From NCBI GenBank assembly GCA_041674345.1, contig JBAYVY010000041.1:1-15960 (forward strand): a stretch of DNA of 15,960 nt, in the 5' to 3' direction. Positions within the stretch are counted from its first letter, which is position 1. Each line of letters starts with the position of its first letter. A program made the position numbers and the translations under genes. Shown here piece by piece: positions 7,441 through 14,477 of the stretch. This DNA is from JBAYVY01 sp041674345 (GTDB lineage: Bacteria > Planctomycetota > Phycisphaerae > Phycisphaerales > Zrk34). The notes below the pieces were generated by a model. The model made no database searches. It saw only the letters and a program-made list of their open reading frames with translations, and was not told the DNA's origin.

Positions 7441-7457
7441 TGGGATAAAATCGTGGG

Positions 7458-9638
7458 ATGGACCAGGAACAAGCCAAACAGCGTGTGGAGGAATTGCGGG
7501 CGCAATTGCGTGAGCATGAGTATCGGTATTACGTGCTGGCGGAGCCGAGCGTGACGGATCGGGAGTACGACGGGTTGCTGGCGGAGCTGGAGGAATTGGA
7601 GCGGCAGTGGCCGGGGCTGCGGACGGAGGATTCGCCGACGCGGCGAGTGGGGGGCGAGCCGATCGGGGGGTTTGTGACGGTGGCGCACGCGGTGGGGATG
7701 ATGAGCATCGACAACACTTACGATGAGGGGGAATTGCGTGCGTGGGGGGAACGGGTGGGGAAGAGGTTGAGGGAAGACGAGGGGCACTTCGTGCCGCCCG
7801 CTAAACGGGGGGGCGAACTTCCGGGGGCGGGGCTACGTTTTGTTTGTGAGCCGAAGGTGGACGGGGTGGCGGTGTCGTTGCGGTATGAGGAGGGGATGTT
7901 GGTGCGGGCGGTGACGCGGGGGGACGGTCAGCGTGGGGATGATGTGACGGCGAATGTTCGGACGGTGCGGGGGGTGCCGTTGAGATTGAGAGAAGAAGGA
8001 CGCTTCGCGTCACCCGCTAAACCCCCGGAAGTTTTGGAGGTGCGTGGTGAGATATACATGACGTTCGCGGGGTTTGCGAAGATGAACCTGGAGCGGGAGG
8101 AATCGGGGGAAGCGATGTTCATGAACCCGCGGAACGCGACGGCGGGTTCATTGAAGCAACTCGATTCGCGGATCGTGGCGAAGCGGGATTTACGGTTTTT
8201 CGCGCATGGCCTGGGGGAGGTTTCACCCCCGGAAGTTTTCGGATCGCACAGCGCGTTCCTTGAAGCGATCAGGGCGATGGGTTTGCCGGTGAATGAGCGG
8301 ATCGAGGTGGTGGGGAGCATGGATGAGGTGTGGGGATACATTCGGAAGTTTGAGGGGGAGCGGCGGGGATTGGGGTATCCGGTCGATGGGGTGGTGGTGA
8401 AGGTGGATTCGGTGGAGCAGCAGAAGGTGTTAGGGGTGACGAGCAAGAGTCCGCGGTGGTGCATCGCGTACAAGTATGAGCCGGACCAGGCGAAGACGAG
8501 GTTGGTGAAGGTGGATTGGCAGGTGGGGAAGACGGGGCGGTTGACGCCGCGCGCGACGATGGAGCCGGTGCTGCTGGCGGGGACGACGGTGAGCCACGCG
8601 ACGCTGCACAACGCGGATGAGATCGCGAGGAAGGATATACGGATCGGGGATACGGTGGTGATCGAGAAGGCGGGTGAGATCATTCCGCAGGTGGTGAAGG
8701 TGGAAACGGAACAACGAACGGGACATGAGAAGAAGATCGCGCCCCCGGAAGTGTGCCCGAGTTGCGGCGGACCCGTGGTGAGAGAGGAAGGCGAGGCGGC
8801 CCACCGGTGCGTGAACGTCGAATGCCCGGCCCAGTTTCGTGAAAAGCTGATTTACTTCGCGGGGCGCAAGCAGATGGATATTGACGGACTGGGGGAAAAG
8901 CTGGTCGATGCGCTGTTGGAGAAGGGCTACGTCAGGCATTTCGCGGATGTGTATGGATTGACGGCGGAACAACTGGCGATGCTGCCCCGCATGGGCGAAA
9001 AAAGCGCGGCCAATGTGATCGAAGGCATTGAGGCAAGCAAGAATCGCGGCTTGTCGCGCGTGTTGGGGTCGCTGGGCATCCGGCACATCGGCGCGGCGAC
9101 GGCGCGCTCGATCGCGGGACGATTCGCGGATGTCGATGCGCTGAGGGAGGCGGATGCGGAACGATTGGCGGAAGTGGAGGATGTGGGGCCGATCGTGGCG
9201 GGATCGTTGTACGATTGGTTGCACAGCGACGCGGGGCGGGCGGTCGTGGAGGGATTGAAAATGGCGGGAGTGGATTGGAAGTCGCGGGAGTATGTGGACG
9301 AAGGGACGAAGGGAATAAGGGACGAAGGGAATAAGGGACGAAGGGACGAAGGGAATAAGGGAAGAAGGGAAGAAGGGACGAAGGGAATAAGGGACGAAGG
9401 GAGGAACGTGTTCGATGGCAAGACGGTGGTATTGACCGGGACGTTGGCGCATTTCGCGCGGGAGGAATTGGCGGAGAAGTTGCGGCAATTGGGGGCGAAG
9501 GTGACGGGCAGCGTGTCGAAGAAAACGGACAGGGTGATCGCCGGCGAGGAGGCGGGATCGAAACTGGACAAGGCGCGGGAATTGGGTGTGGAGATTTGGG
9601 ATGAGAAGCGGCTGATGAAGGAGTTGGGGGATGGATGA
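7458..9638 (+). CDS. ligA: NAD-dependent DNA ligase LigA
   Basis: LigA seals nicks in duplex DNA using NAD+ and is essential for replication and repair. The 726-residue product shows the Ia-type Tyr/Asp region (EYRYYVLAEP, 21-30), the adenylation motif CEPKVDG with catalytic K133, GDGQRGDDVTANVRT (155-169), LEVRGEIYM (193-201), the OB-fold, a four-Cys zinc finger (C433, C436, C451, C456), helix-hairpin-helix repeats (about 480-600) and a C-terminal BRCT domain (about 651-726, FDGKTVVLTGTL). Odd features: two palindromic elements are inserted in-frame (residues about 109-124 and 181-192), three further Pro-Pro-Glu-Val motifs lie in loops (189-192, 257-260, 429-432), and residues 614-648 before BRCT are an octapeptide repeat encoded by an 8-bp tandem array. 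All catalytic motifs are intact, so the gene looks functional. The coding strand is strongly G-rich. Confidence 0.97.
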   Translation: MDQEQAKQRVEELRAQLREHEYRYYVLAEPSVTDREYDGLLAELEELERQWPGLRTEDSPTRRVGGEPIGGFVTVAHAVGMMSIDNTYDEGELRAWGERVGKRLREDEGHFVPPAKRGGELPGAGLRFVCEPKVDGVAVSLRYEEGMLVRAVTRGDGQRGDDVTANVRTVRGVPLRLREEGRFASPAKPPEVLEVRGEIYMTFAGFAKMNLEREESGEAMFMNPRNATAGSLKQLDSRIVAKRDLRFFAHGLGEVSPPEVFGSHSAFLEAIRAMGLPVNERIEVVGSMDEVWGYIRKFEGERRGLGYPVDGVVVKVDSVEQQKVLGVTSKSPRWCIAYKYEPDQAKTRLVKVDWQVGKTGRLTPRATMEPVLLAGTTVSHATLHNADEIARKDIRIGDTVVIEKAGEIIPQVVKVETEQRTGHEKKIAPPEVCPSCGGPVVREEGEAAHRCVNVECPAQFREKLIYFAGRKQMDIDGLGEKLVDALLEKGYVRHFADVYGLTAEQLAMLPRMGEKSAANVIEGIEASKNRGLSRVLGSLGIRHIGAATARSIAGRFADVDALREADAERLAEVEDVGPIVAGSLYDWLHSDAGRAVVEGLKMAGVDWKSREYVDEGTKGIRDEGNKGRRDEGNKGRREEGTKGIRDEGRNVFDGKTVVLTGTLAHFAREELAEKLRQLGAKVTGSVSKKTDRVIAGEEAGSKLDKARELGVEIWDEKRLMKELGDG
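7783..7827 (+). repeat. Palindromic element copy A, in-frame in ligA
   Basis: Stem GGCAC (7783-7787), loop TTC, stem GTGCC (7791-7795), then GCCCGCTAAAC (7796-7806), then a G-run, and then CCCCCGGAAGT in the inverted orientation (7817-7827). It is translated as a loop of about 16 residues just before the adenylation motif, in the same frame as copy B (Phe-x-x-Pro-Ala-Lys). Confidence 0.82.
7999..8032 (+). repeat. Palindromic element copy B, in-frame in ligA
   Basis: Stem GACGC (7999-8003), loop TTC, stem GCGTC (8007-8011), then ACCCGCTAAAC (8012-8022), running directly into CCCCCGGAAGT (8022-8032). It encodes GRFASPAKPPEV immediately before LEVRGEIYM. It is the most complete copy and defines the consensus. 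Confidence 0.85.
9297..9400 (+). repeat. Thirteen-unit octamer tandem array in ligA
   Basis: Thirteen contiguous 8-bp units fill 9297-9400: seven GACGAAGG, four GAATAAGG and two GAAGAAGG. Three units make eight codons, giving octapeptides of the form Asp-Glu-Gly-Thr/Asn-Lys-Gly-Ile/Arg-Arg in a hydrophilic linker between the helix-hairpin-helix part and BRCT. The four GAATAAGG units sit only in the two phases that avoid reading GAA-TAA. Confidence 0.95.
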
Positions 9639-9702
9639 GGACGATGTCAAAGGAAAACCGACGCGGGGAAGGGCATGGAGGCAAACGCATTCTCATTTTT
9701 TG

Positions 9703-9839
9703 ATTAACCGCAGAGACGCAGAGAAGAAAATTGGAACCACAGATAAACGCGGATTAACACAGATCAGATTGGATCAAAATCAATCCGCGTTCATCTGTGG
9801 TTACTATTTTTTTGTTTTCTCTGCGTCTCTGCGGTTAAT
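9703..9839. repeat. Nested inverted repeat between convergent ligA and cysC
   Basis: The outer arms 9703-9725 and 9817-9839 are perfect 23-bp inverted copies containing CCGCAGAGACGCAGAG. The inner arms 9735-9755 and 9782-9802 are 21-bp inverted copies with one mismatch (AACCACAGATAAACGC type). The block is noncoding and sits after the stops of two converging genes. From memory, very similar sequence is common between genes in many environmental bacterial genomes. A role as a bidirectional transcription stop is possible but unproven. Confidence 0.9.
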
Positions 9840-9874
9840 TCCCGTCTGCTTTGCGACCGATGCGCGGTCGCCGA

Positions 9875-10501
9875 TCATTCTTCGGCCGGCGCGAAAATGT
9901 CGCGCTGCGTCAGATCATCAAGCAACACCTGCACGGAATCTTCGATGCTCAGCTTGTCGGTGCGGAGTTCGATTTCGGGCTTGACCGGCGCTTCGTAGGG
10001 ATCGTCGATGCCGGTGAAGCCCTTGATCTGGCCGGCGCGGGCCTTTTTGTAAAGCCCCTTGGGGTCTCGCAGCTCGGCGGTTTCGATGGGGCAATTCACA
10101 TACACCTCGATGAACGGAATCTTCGCATCGTCGTGCAGCTTGCGGGCGGCGTCGCGGTCGGCGATGTAGGGGCTGATGAAACTGGCGATGGTGATGACCC
10201 CCGCGTCGGCGAACAGCTTGGCGACCTCGCCGATGCGTCGGATGTTCTCAGCGCGGTCCTCGGCGCTGAAGCCCAGATTCTTGTTCAGACCCATGCGGAT
10301 GTTGTCGCCGTCCAGTCGATAGGCGTGCCGGCCCTGTTGGAGCAACACTTGCTCCAATGCGACGGCGATGGTGCTTTTGCCGCTGGCCGACAGGCCGGTC
10401 ATCCAGATCGTGCAGCCGCGCTGTCCCATGTTGGCGACGCGCTCGGCGGGCGTGACGTTGCCTTCGTGCCAGTGGATGTTGGTTGCTTTCTGCTCGGCCA
10501 T
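9875..10501 (-). CDS. cysC: Adenylylsulfate (APS) kinase CysC
   Basis: CysC phosphorylates adenosine 5'-phosphosulfate to PAPS, the activated sulfate used for assimilation or sulfation. The 208-residue stand-alone product has the P-loop GLSASGKS (36-43), DGDN (64-67), an RAENIRRIGEVAKLFADAG helix region (83-101), FISPY with the conserved Ser (S110), RDPKGLYKKARAG (145-157) and GFTGIDDPYEAP (161-172). The ATG at 10501 is preceded by GGAG five bases upstream, a good ribosome-binding site. It is not fused to or next to the ATP sulfurylase genes cysN/cysD. It converges on ligA across a nested inverted repeat and is divergent from the PfkB kinase gene. Confidence 0.97.
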   Translation of the reverse strand: MAEQKATNIHWHEGNVTPAERVANMGQRGCTIWMTGLSASGKSTIAVALEQVLLQQGRHAYRLDGDNIRMGLNKNLGFSAEDRAENIRRIGEVAKLFADAGVITIASFISPYIADRDAARKLHDDAKIPFIEVYVNCPIETAELRDPKGLYKKARAGQIKGFTGIDDPYEAPVKPEIELRTDKLSIEDSVQVLLDDLTQRDIFAPAEE

Positions 10502-10518
10502 GATAACTCCGGGATGTC

Positions 10519-10693
10519 GAATGTTGAATGTTGAATGTTGAATGTCGGATGTGATCCGTATTTCACAGCCGGCGTGCGGTCGTTGGGGCTTGCATCATTA
10601 GAGAACCAAAAATCGTAGCGGAAGCGACGAAACGACGCAATACACCGGCCCCGCCTCCTCACATTGCACATCGAACATCGAACATCGCACATT
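10519..10693. repeat. GAATGTT / CGAACAT heptamer arrays between cysC and the PfkB gene
   Basis: GAATGTT is repeated at 10519, 10526 and 10533, followed by GAATGTC at 10540 and GGATGTG at 10547. On the other side CGAACAT lies at 10672 and 10679, followed by CGCACAT at 10686, in the opposite orientation. Both arms have strict period 7 and similar but not identical units. The 107 bp between them (10554-10660) hold no gene that I can support. The region separates two divergent genes. Confidence 0.8.
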
Positions 10694-10712
10694 TTCTGCT
10701 ACCCTATTCCGC

Positions 10713-11606
10713 ATGGCCAATCCACGCATCATCGTCGGAATCGGGGAAGCATTGTTCGACGTGTTCCCCGATGCACAACGCCTCGGCGGCGCGCCGCTCA
10801 ACGTGGCGGTTCACGCCCAACAACTCGGCGACACCGGCATCGTCGTCAGCCGGGTCGGTCAGGACGACCTGGCCGACCAGATCATCGCCGAGCTGCGACG
10901 GCGCGGCATGACCACCGCGCACCTCCAGTCCGACCCCGATCACCCGACCGGCACCGTCGAAGTCGATGCGTCCGACCCGCACGCCCCGCGATACAACATC
11001 CTGCCGGGAGCGTGGGACTACCTGACATATGACGGCGACCTGGACGAACCGGCCCGCCGATGCCACGGCGTCTGCTTCGGCACCCTCGCCCAACGCAACG
11101 CGCCGTCGCGCGGCACGATCTATCGTTTTCTGGTCGGCGCGAAAAACGCCGAGCGTTTGTTCGATGTCAACCTGCGACAGGATTTCTACGACCGCCGCTG
11201 CATCCTCAGATCCCTGGAACATGCCACCAGCATCCAACTCAACACCGATGAACTGGCGACACTGACGAAACTATTGAACCTCCCCGGCGAGGATGCCGAT
11301 ACGCAAATCGCCTCGCTGCTGCGGACGTACAACCTGCGATGGGCCGCCCTCACCGCCGGGCCGAAGGGCACGACGATTTACACCCCCACGCAAAAGTTCG
11401 TCGGCGCGCCCGTCGTTGTCACGTCACAGGCGGATGCCGTCGGCGCGGGCGATGCCGTCGCCGCCGCGCTGTTGCACGGCATCACACGCCGCTGGGACTG
11501 GCCCCGCACACTCACCCTGGCCAACACACTCGGCGCGTTCGTGGCGTCACACGCCGGCGCATGCCCGGAACTGAACGATGAGATTCGCAAACTCGCGGGA
11601 GCGTGA
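10713..11606 (+). CDS. PfkB-family carbohydrate kinase, fructokinase-like
   Basis: This is a ribokinase-superfamily sugar kinase of 297 residues. The N-terminus GIGEALFDVFPD (9-20) and the substrate-lid glycine pair in LGGAPLNVAVHAQQLG (24-39) resemble fructokinases. SRVGQDDLADQI follows at 46-57. The ATP/catalytic signature is DAVGAGDAVAAALLHG (241-256), with D247 as the probable catalytic base after the GAG anion hole. The ATG at 10713 gives a standard family N-terminus, but no good ribosome-binding site is visible, so the transcript may be leaderless or initiate weakly. The exact substrate (fructose, another hexose or a nucleoside) cannot be set from sequence alone. A glycosyltransferase gene follows 184 bp downstream in the same direction, after a small inverted repeat. 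Confidence 0.9.
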   Translation: MANPRIIVGIGEALFDVFPDAQRLGGAPLNVAVHAQQLGDTGIVVSRVGQDDLADQIIAELRRRGMTTAHLQSDPDHPTGTVEVDASDPHAPRYNILPGAWDYLTYDGDLDEPARRCHGVCFGTLAQRNAPSRGTIYRFLVGAKNAERLFDVNLRQDFYDRRCILRSLEHATSIQLNTDELATLTKLLNLPGEDADTQIASLLRTYNLRWAALTAGPKGTTIYTPTQKFVGAPVVVTSQADAVGAGDAVAAALLHGITRRWDWPRTLTLANTLGAFVASHAGACPELNDEIRKLAGA

Positions 11607-11622
11607 AAATGACCAATGAAAC

Positions 11623-11699
11623 CTTTGAAAAACTCACTTCAAGCGCGGGATGACGCCGTATTCGGCGGCAGACCGTGGTCAATGGCAGGTTTTTCAAAG
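11623..11699. repeat. CTTTGAAAAAC inverted pair and short heptamer repeat
   Basis: CTTTGAAAAAC (11623-11633) and its exact inverse (11689-11699) are 55 bases apart. Just beyond, CGAGTTT is repeated twice at 11723-11736. The gap between the kinase and the glycosyltransferase otherwise contains nothing I can call. The loop is long for an intrinsic terminator. Confidence 0.55.
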
Positions 11700-11790
11700 C
11701 CCTCGATTCGGATTTCGATCTTCGAGTTTCGAGTTTCGCCTTCCCCCCCAATTCTCACGCCTCCAACCCGTTTCACCCGATAATCCCCCC

Positions 11791-13386
11791 ATGTCCTCCT
11801 TCAAACCCCGCGCCACCATCCTCATCCCCCATTTCAACAACGGCCGGCAATCCTCCTCCTCCGGCTCGCTCGATCTCATCGGCGAACTCCTCCAATCCCT
11901 CCACGATACACTCCACGACGACCCCACTCCCTTCGAGCTTCTGGTCAACGACGACGGCTCCACCGATGACTCCCTCAACACCCTCCGCGCCTGGGCTAAA
12001 CGCGCCTGGCCCAACGGACAACCCTTCCTCCATCTCACCGAATCCCCCCACGAGGGCTTCATCTCCGCGGCCAACAATCGCATGTACCGCGCCTCATCCG
12101 GCCAATACCTCGTCCGACTCGATGGCGACATCCTCACTCTCACCCGTCACTGGGTCTCCCGCGTCTGTGAATACTTCGACAACGGCCCCCCAACGCTCGG
12201 CATCCTCGCCCCCAAACAACTCGGCATGAACGGTCGCATCCACGCCCTCGGAGACTGGCTCCTCCATCCCGCCGGTTACACCCACGCCTGTCACGGCATG
12301 GAACGACACGCCGTCACCTATCCCTTCGAGGTCGATCACGCGATGGGCTGCTTCTATTGCTGCAAACGCGCCCTTTTCGACGATATCGGCGGATACGACG
12401 AAAAATGCCTCCGCGGTGAAACCGAAGATTTCACCACCATGGCCCGCGCCCGCGGCTGGCGCTGCTTCGCCGCCCCCGACATCGAGTTCGTCCACCGTCA
12501 CGCCGCCCGCAAGGGCCGCGCTTCCAAATACGATGACCCCGCTGAAATCCGCAAAGACCTCGCCTACTACGAACAAAAATGGGGCTTTTCCCGCATCGCC
12601 CCCGACCTCGACCTCATCCGCGATCGCTACCGCAACTCCCCCTTGCTTTGGAACCCCGCCCTCAATATCACACGCCCCGCAACCCTCCCGGTTGAGCAAC
12701 CGATCCACGTCCAGCAATCGCTCTGGCCTCGTTTCGCCTCCGATCAAAACTTTCAACAAGCCATCCAGCTCCGCGCCCAAATCGCCCACCAATTCATCAC
12801 CGCCTCCTCTTCCGGGGGTTTGGCGGGTGGCACGAAGTGCCCCTCCGCGATCCTCAACCTCGACCAATCCCAGGGTCTGGTCCCCCATCTCCTCGCGCTC
12901 CGCAATCTCCCCACGCGAAACCTCTATTCCGACAAAAATACGCTGCGATTCGTGCAGCAATGTCTCGCCAATCAAAAATATTCCGCCCCCGGAAATGACC
13001 CCGGAAACGCGCCCGACCCCACAAAGCCGCGACCGGTGGTCGCGGTCCCATCCGCCGAATTGCACGCCCACGACCGTGCGCTTTCCGCCCCCGACCACTC
13101 CCTCGATGCGATCCTTTATTTTGATGTTTTCCGAAAACACCCCAATCCCGTCGCTTTGATCCGTGAAGCATATCGTGTACTTAAGCCCGCCGGCCTCATG
13201 CTCATCATCGAACAACCCGCCGGCCCGCAACCCTGGCGCCCCGATGATAATGAGCATTTCTACGACCTCAATCGTCTGCACAATCAGGTGATGCTCACCA
13301 ACCAATATCGCTGGACCCTCGCCGGCGACATCACCCAACAAAACACCCAGCAAGCCCTCATCCTCCCCGCCCGAAAAGCATCATGA
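11791..13386 (+). CDS. Family 2 glycosyltransferase fused to a degenerate methyltransferase-like domain
   Basis: I start at ATG 11791 (531 residues). A longer in-frame opening to 11650 would translate repeat DNA. The N-terminal GT-A domain (about 1-290) has ATILIPHFNNG (8-18), VNDDGSTDDS (52-61), the DxD-like LVRLDGDI (107-114), ALFDDIGGYDEKCLRGETEDF (194-214) and WRCFAAPDIEFVHRHA (223-238). It likely transfers a sugar to a glycan or lipid carrier at the inner membrane, though no membrane segment is visible. The C-terminal part (about 320-531) resembles a class I SAM methyltransferase: DHSLDAILYFDVFRKHPNPVALIREAYRVLKPAG (435-468). The expected glycine-rich motif I is degraded to ILNLDQSQG (354-362). 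Palindromic elements are inserted at residues 339-352 and about 398-424. The coding strand is very C-rich, unlike G-rich ligA. The GT2 call is firm; activity of the methyltransferase part is doubtful. Confidence 0.85.
   Translation: MSSFKPRATILIPHFNNGRQSSSSGSLDLIGELLQSLHDTLHDDPTPFELLVNDDGSTDDSLNTLRAWAKRAWPNGQPFLHLTESPHEGFISAANNRMYRASSGQYLVRLDGDILTLTRHWVSRVCEYFDNGPPTLGILAPKQLGMNGRIHALGDWLLHPAGYTHACHGMERHAVTYPFEVDHAMGCFYCCKRALFDDIGGYDEKCLRGETEDFTTMARARGWRCFAAPDIEFVHRHAARKGRASKYDDPAEIRKDLAYYEQKWGFSRIAPDLDLIRDRYRNSPLLWNPALNITRPATLPVEQPIHVQQSLWPRFASDQNFQQAIQLRAQIAHQFITASSSGGLAGGTKCPSAILNLDQSQGLVPHLLALRNLPTRNLYSDKNTLRFVQQCLANQKYSAPGNDPGNAPDPTKPRPVVAVPSAELHAHDRALSAPDHSLDAILYFDVFRKHPNPVALIREAYRVLKPAGLMLIIEQPAGPQPWRPDDNEHFYDLNRLHNQVMLTNQYRWTLAGDITQQNTQQALILPARKAS
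12810..12841 (-). repeat. Palindromic element copy E, inside the glycosyltransferase gene
   Basis: Read on the minus strand: GGCAC, TTC loop, GTGCC (12829-12841), then ACCCGCCAAAC (12818-12828) running into CCCCCGGAA (12810-12818). It is antisense to the gene but remains open, encoding a Ser/Gly-rich Ser-Gly-Gly-Leu-Ala-Gly-Gly-Thr-Lys-Cys-Pro segment directly before the presumed motif I of the methyltransferase-like part. Confidence 0.82.
13021..13049 (+). repeat. CCGCGACC/GGTCGCGG palindrome, short-loop copy inside a gene
   Basis: Arms 13027-13034 and 13038-13045 make a perfect 8-bp stem with a GGT loop. The flanks ACAAAG and TCCC match the intergenic copy at 7319-7356. It is in-frame in the glycosyltransferase gene, encoding TKPRPVVAVP. 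A CCCCCGGAA at 12986-12994 lies close by. Confidence 0.82.
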
Positions 13387-13387
13387 C

Positions 13388-13411
13388 GTTTAGCGGGTGA
13401 CGCGAAGCGTC
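13388..13411 (-). repeat. Palindromic element copy H, intergenic
   Basis: Read on the minus strand: GACGC, TTC loop, GCGTC (13399-13411), then ACCCGCTAAAC (13388-13398). It begins one base after the glycosyltransferase stop codon and lacks the CCCCCGGAAGT part. The stem matches copy B exactly. Confidence 0.8.
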
Positions 13412-13452
13412 CCTCCCTCTCCTCATTCGGGTTTCCCCTAATTTCTTTTCCC

Positions 13453-13480
13453 TTGATTTTCCCTTTCCCTGGTGTAGAGT
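13453..13480 (+). promoter_or_regulatory. Possible sigma-70-type promoter for the PEP-CTERM gene
   Basis: TTGATT (13453-13458) and TAGAGT (13475-13480) are separated by 16 bases and each match four of six consensus positions. A transcript starting near 13487 would have a leader of about 43 bases. The surrounding DNA is a pyrimidine-rich stretch without other structure. This is a pattern match only. Confidence 0.3.
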
Positions 13481-13529
13481 TCCCTCGTCGGGTATCGCCT
13501 CTTCCCACCTTTTTGTTCGGAGCCGAGAG

Positions 13530-14414
13530 ATGAATCGCGTTTTTACCGCTGCCCTGTTGTTGCTGGTTTTCACCGCCGCCAACCTGCCCCCCGCAGTCAG
13601 CGCCGCACAGGGAGCCATTGACCTGGGGCAAGAGGATTATTCCACGTGGAGTCTATACGGCAGTGCCACGCTCAACACCACCACGTATAATAGTCTTATC
13701 TACCAGAATATCGTTCTGACTTCACCCGGAGTAGCAGACAGCGCGGGCGCGGCATTCGCCCCCGCTCCCCTCACGATTGACCTCAATCAGCCCTTCTCGT
13801 TTAGATTTCCTTTCTATATCAGTCCCGGCACCGTTGTACGCGGCGACGGGTTGACCTTTGTCCTTGCCGGCACTCCGCGAGTCGGCAACGGCGGATCGGG
13901 TTTGGGGTACGAGACATTGAATGGCGTAGCGTTCGCGGTCGATACATTCGATTTTGGCTCCCCGGACCCTGTGTCCCCCAGTCTCCAGATTCTGACGGGT
14001 GGGTCTGTTGATCCGGTGGCGTTCACCGAAACCGGCCTGGGTGACGACATCTGGTACACGTTCGCTAATGAGCATTTTCAGTGGAATGCGATTGTCTCCT
14101 ACACCCCGTCGGGAAATAATGACCAACTGGGCACTTTGACAGGATCCATTCAGCAGCCCGCCTTCCCGGGGTACGATGGCCTGCCGATCAGCGTTTCCGC
14201 ACCGGTTGACTTGAGCTTGCTGGGCACGGATGTCTTCGACCCGGATACGAACGCGTATCTGTATAGCTCGCTGTACTACGGCTTCACCGCCGGCAACGGC
14301 CTGGCCGACGATGGACACTTCGTCACTTCCGTTATCCCCATCCCCGAACCCGCCTCTCTCGCCCTTCTCGCCGCCGGTTCCCTCTCGCTCCTCCGCCGTC
14401 GCCGCGCCGCGTAA
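13530..14414 (+). CDS. Exported L-type-lectin-like protein with PEP-CTERM sorting signal
   Basis: The 294-residue protein starts at ATG 13530, preceded by GGAG seven bases upstream. A signal peptide covers about 1-25 (hydrophobic run, probable cleavage after AVSA). The body (about 28-265) resembles a bacterial legume-type (L-type) lectin fold: DGLTFVLAG (106-114), SGLGYETLNGVAFAVDTF (123-140), and an extended beta-rich sequence with aromatic and Asp/Asn residues. The C-terminus has the PEP-CTERM anchor: IPEP (271-274), a hydrophobic segment (about 275-288) and a final run of Arg (RRRRAA). Such signals are recognised by an exosortase (EpsH-type) and are usual in bacteria that make exopolysaccharide. 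It may therefore bind surface glycan, possibly related to the glycosyltransferase upstream; that link is inference from proximity. A strong terminator follows. Confidence 0.88.
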   Translation: MNRVFTAALLLLVFTAANLPPAVSAAQGAIDLGQEDYSTWSLYGSATLNTTTYNSLIYQNIVLTSPGVADSAGAAFAPAPLTIDLNQPFSFRFPFYISPGTVVRGDGLTFVLAGTPRVGNGGSGLGYETLNGVAFAVDTFDFGSPDPVSPSLQILTGGSVDPVAFTETGLGDDIWYTFANEHFQWNAIVSYTPSGNNDQLGTLTGSIQQPAFPGYDGLPISVSAPVDLSLLGTDVFDPDTNAYLYSSLYYGFTAGNGLADDGHFVTSVIPIPEPASLALLAAGSLSLLRRRRAA

Positions 14415-14477
14415 TTCCATCTGAACTTTTGCAAAAGTCCAGTTCCATCTCATCTTCAAAACATTTTCGTTCGCTCG

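Noticed and set aside
8430..9650. Several long antisense frames over ligA
   Set aside because: Pro/Ser/Arg-rich shadows with no motif; the octamer array only produces repetitive SSLIPFVP-like peptides there.
9703..9839. Intrinsic terminator serving ligA and cysC
   Set aside because: The stem-loop is very large and not followed by a proper T-run at the stem base. A T-tract exists only inside the loop side.
11623..11699. Terminator of the PfkB kinase gene
   Set aside because: The 11-bp arms are separated by 55 bases, too far for an intrinsic terminator.
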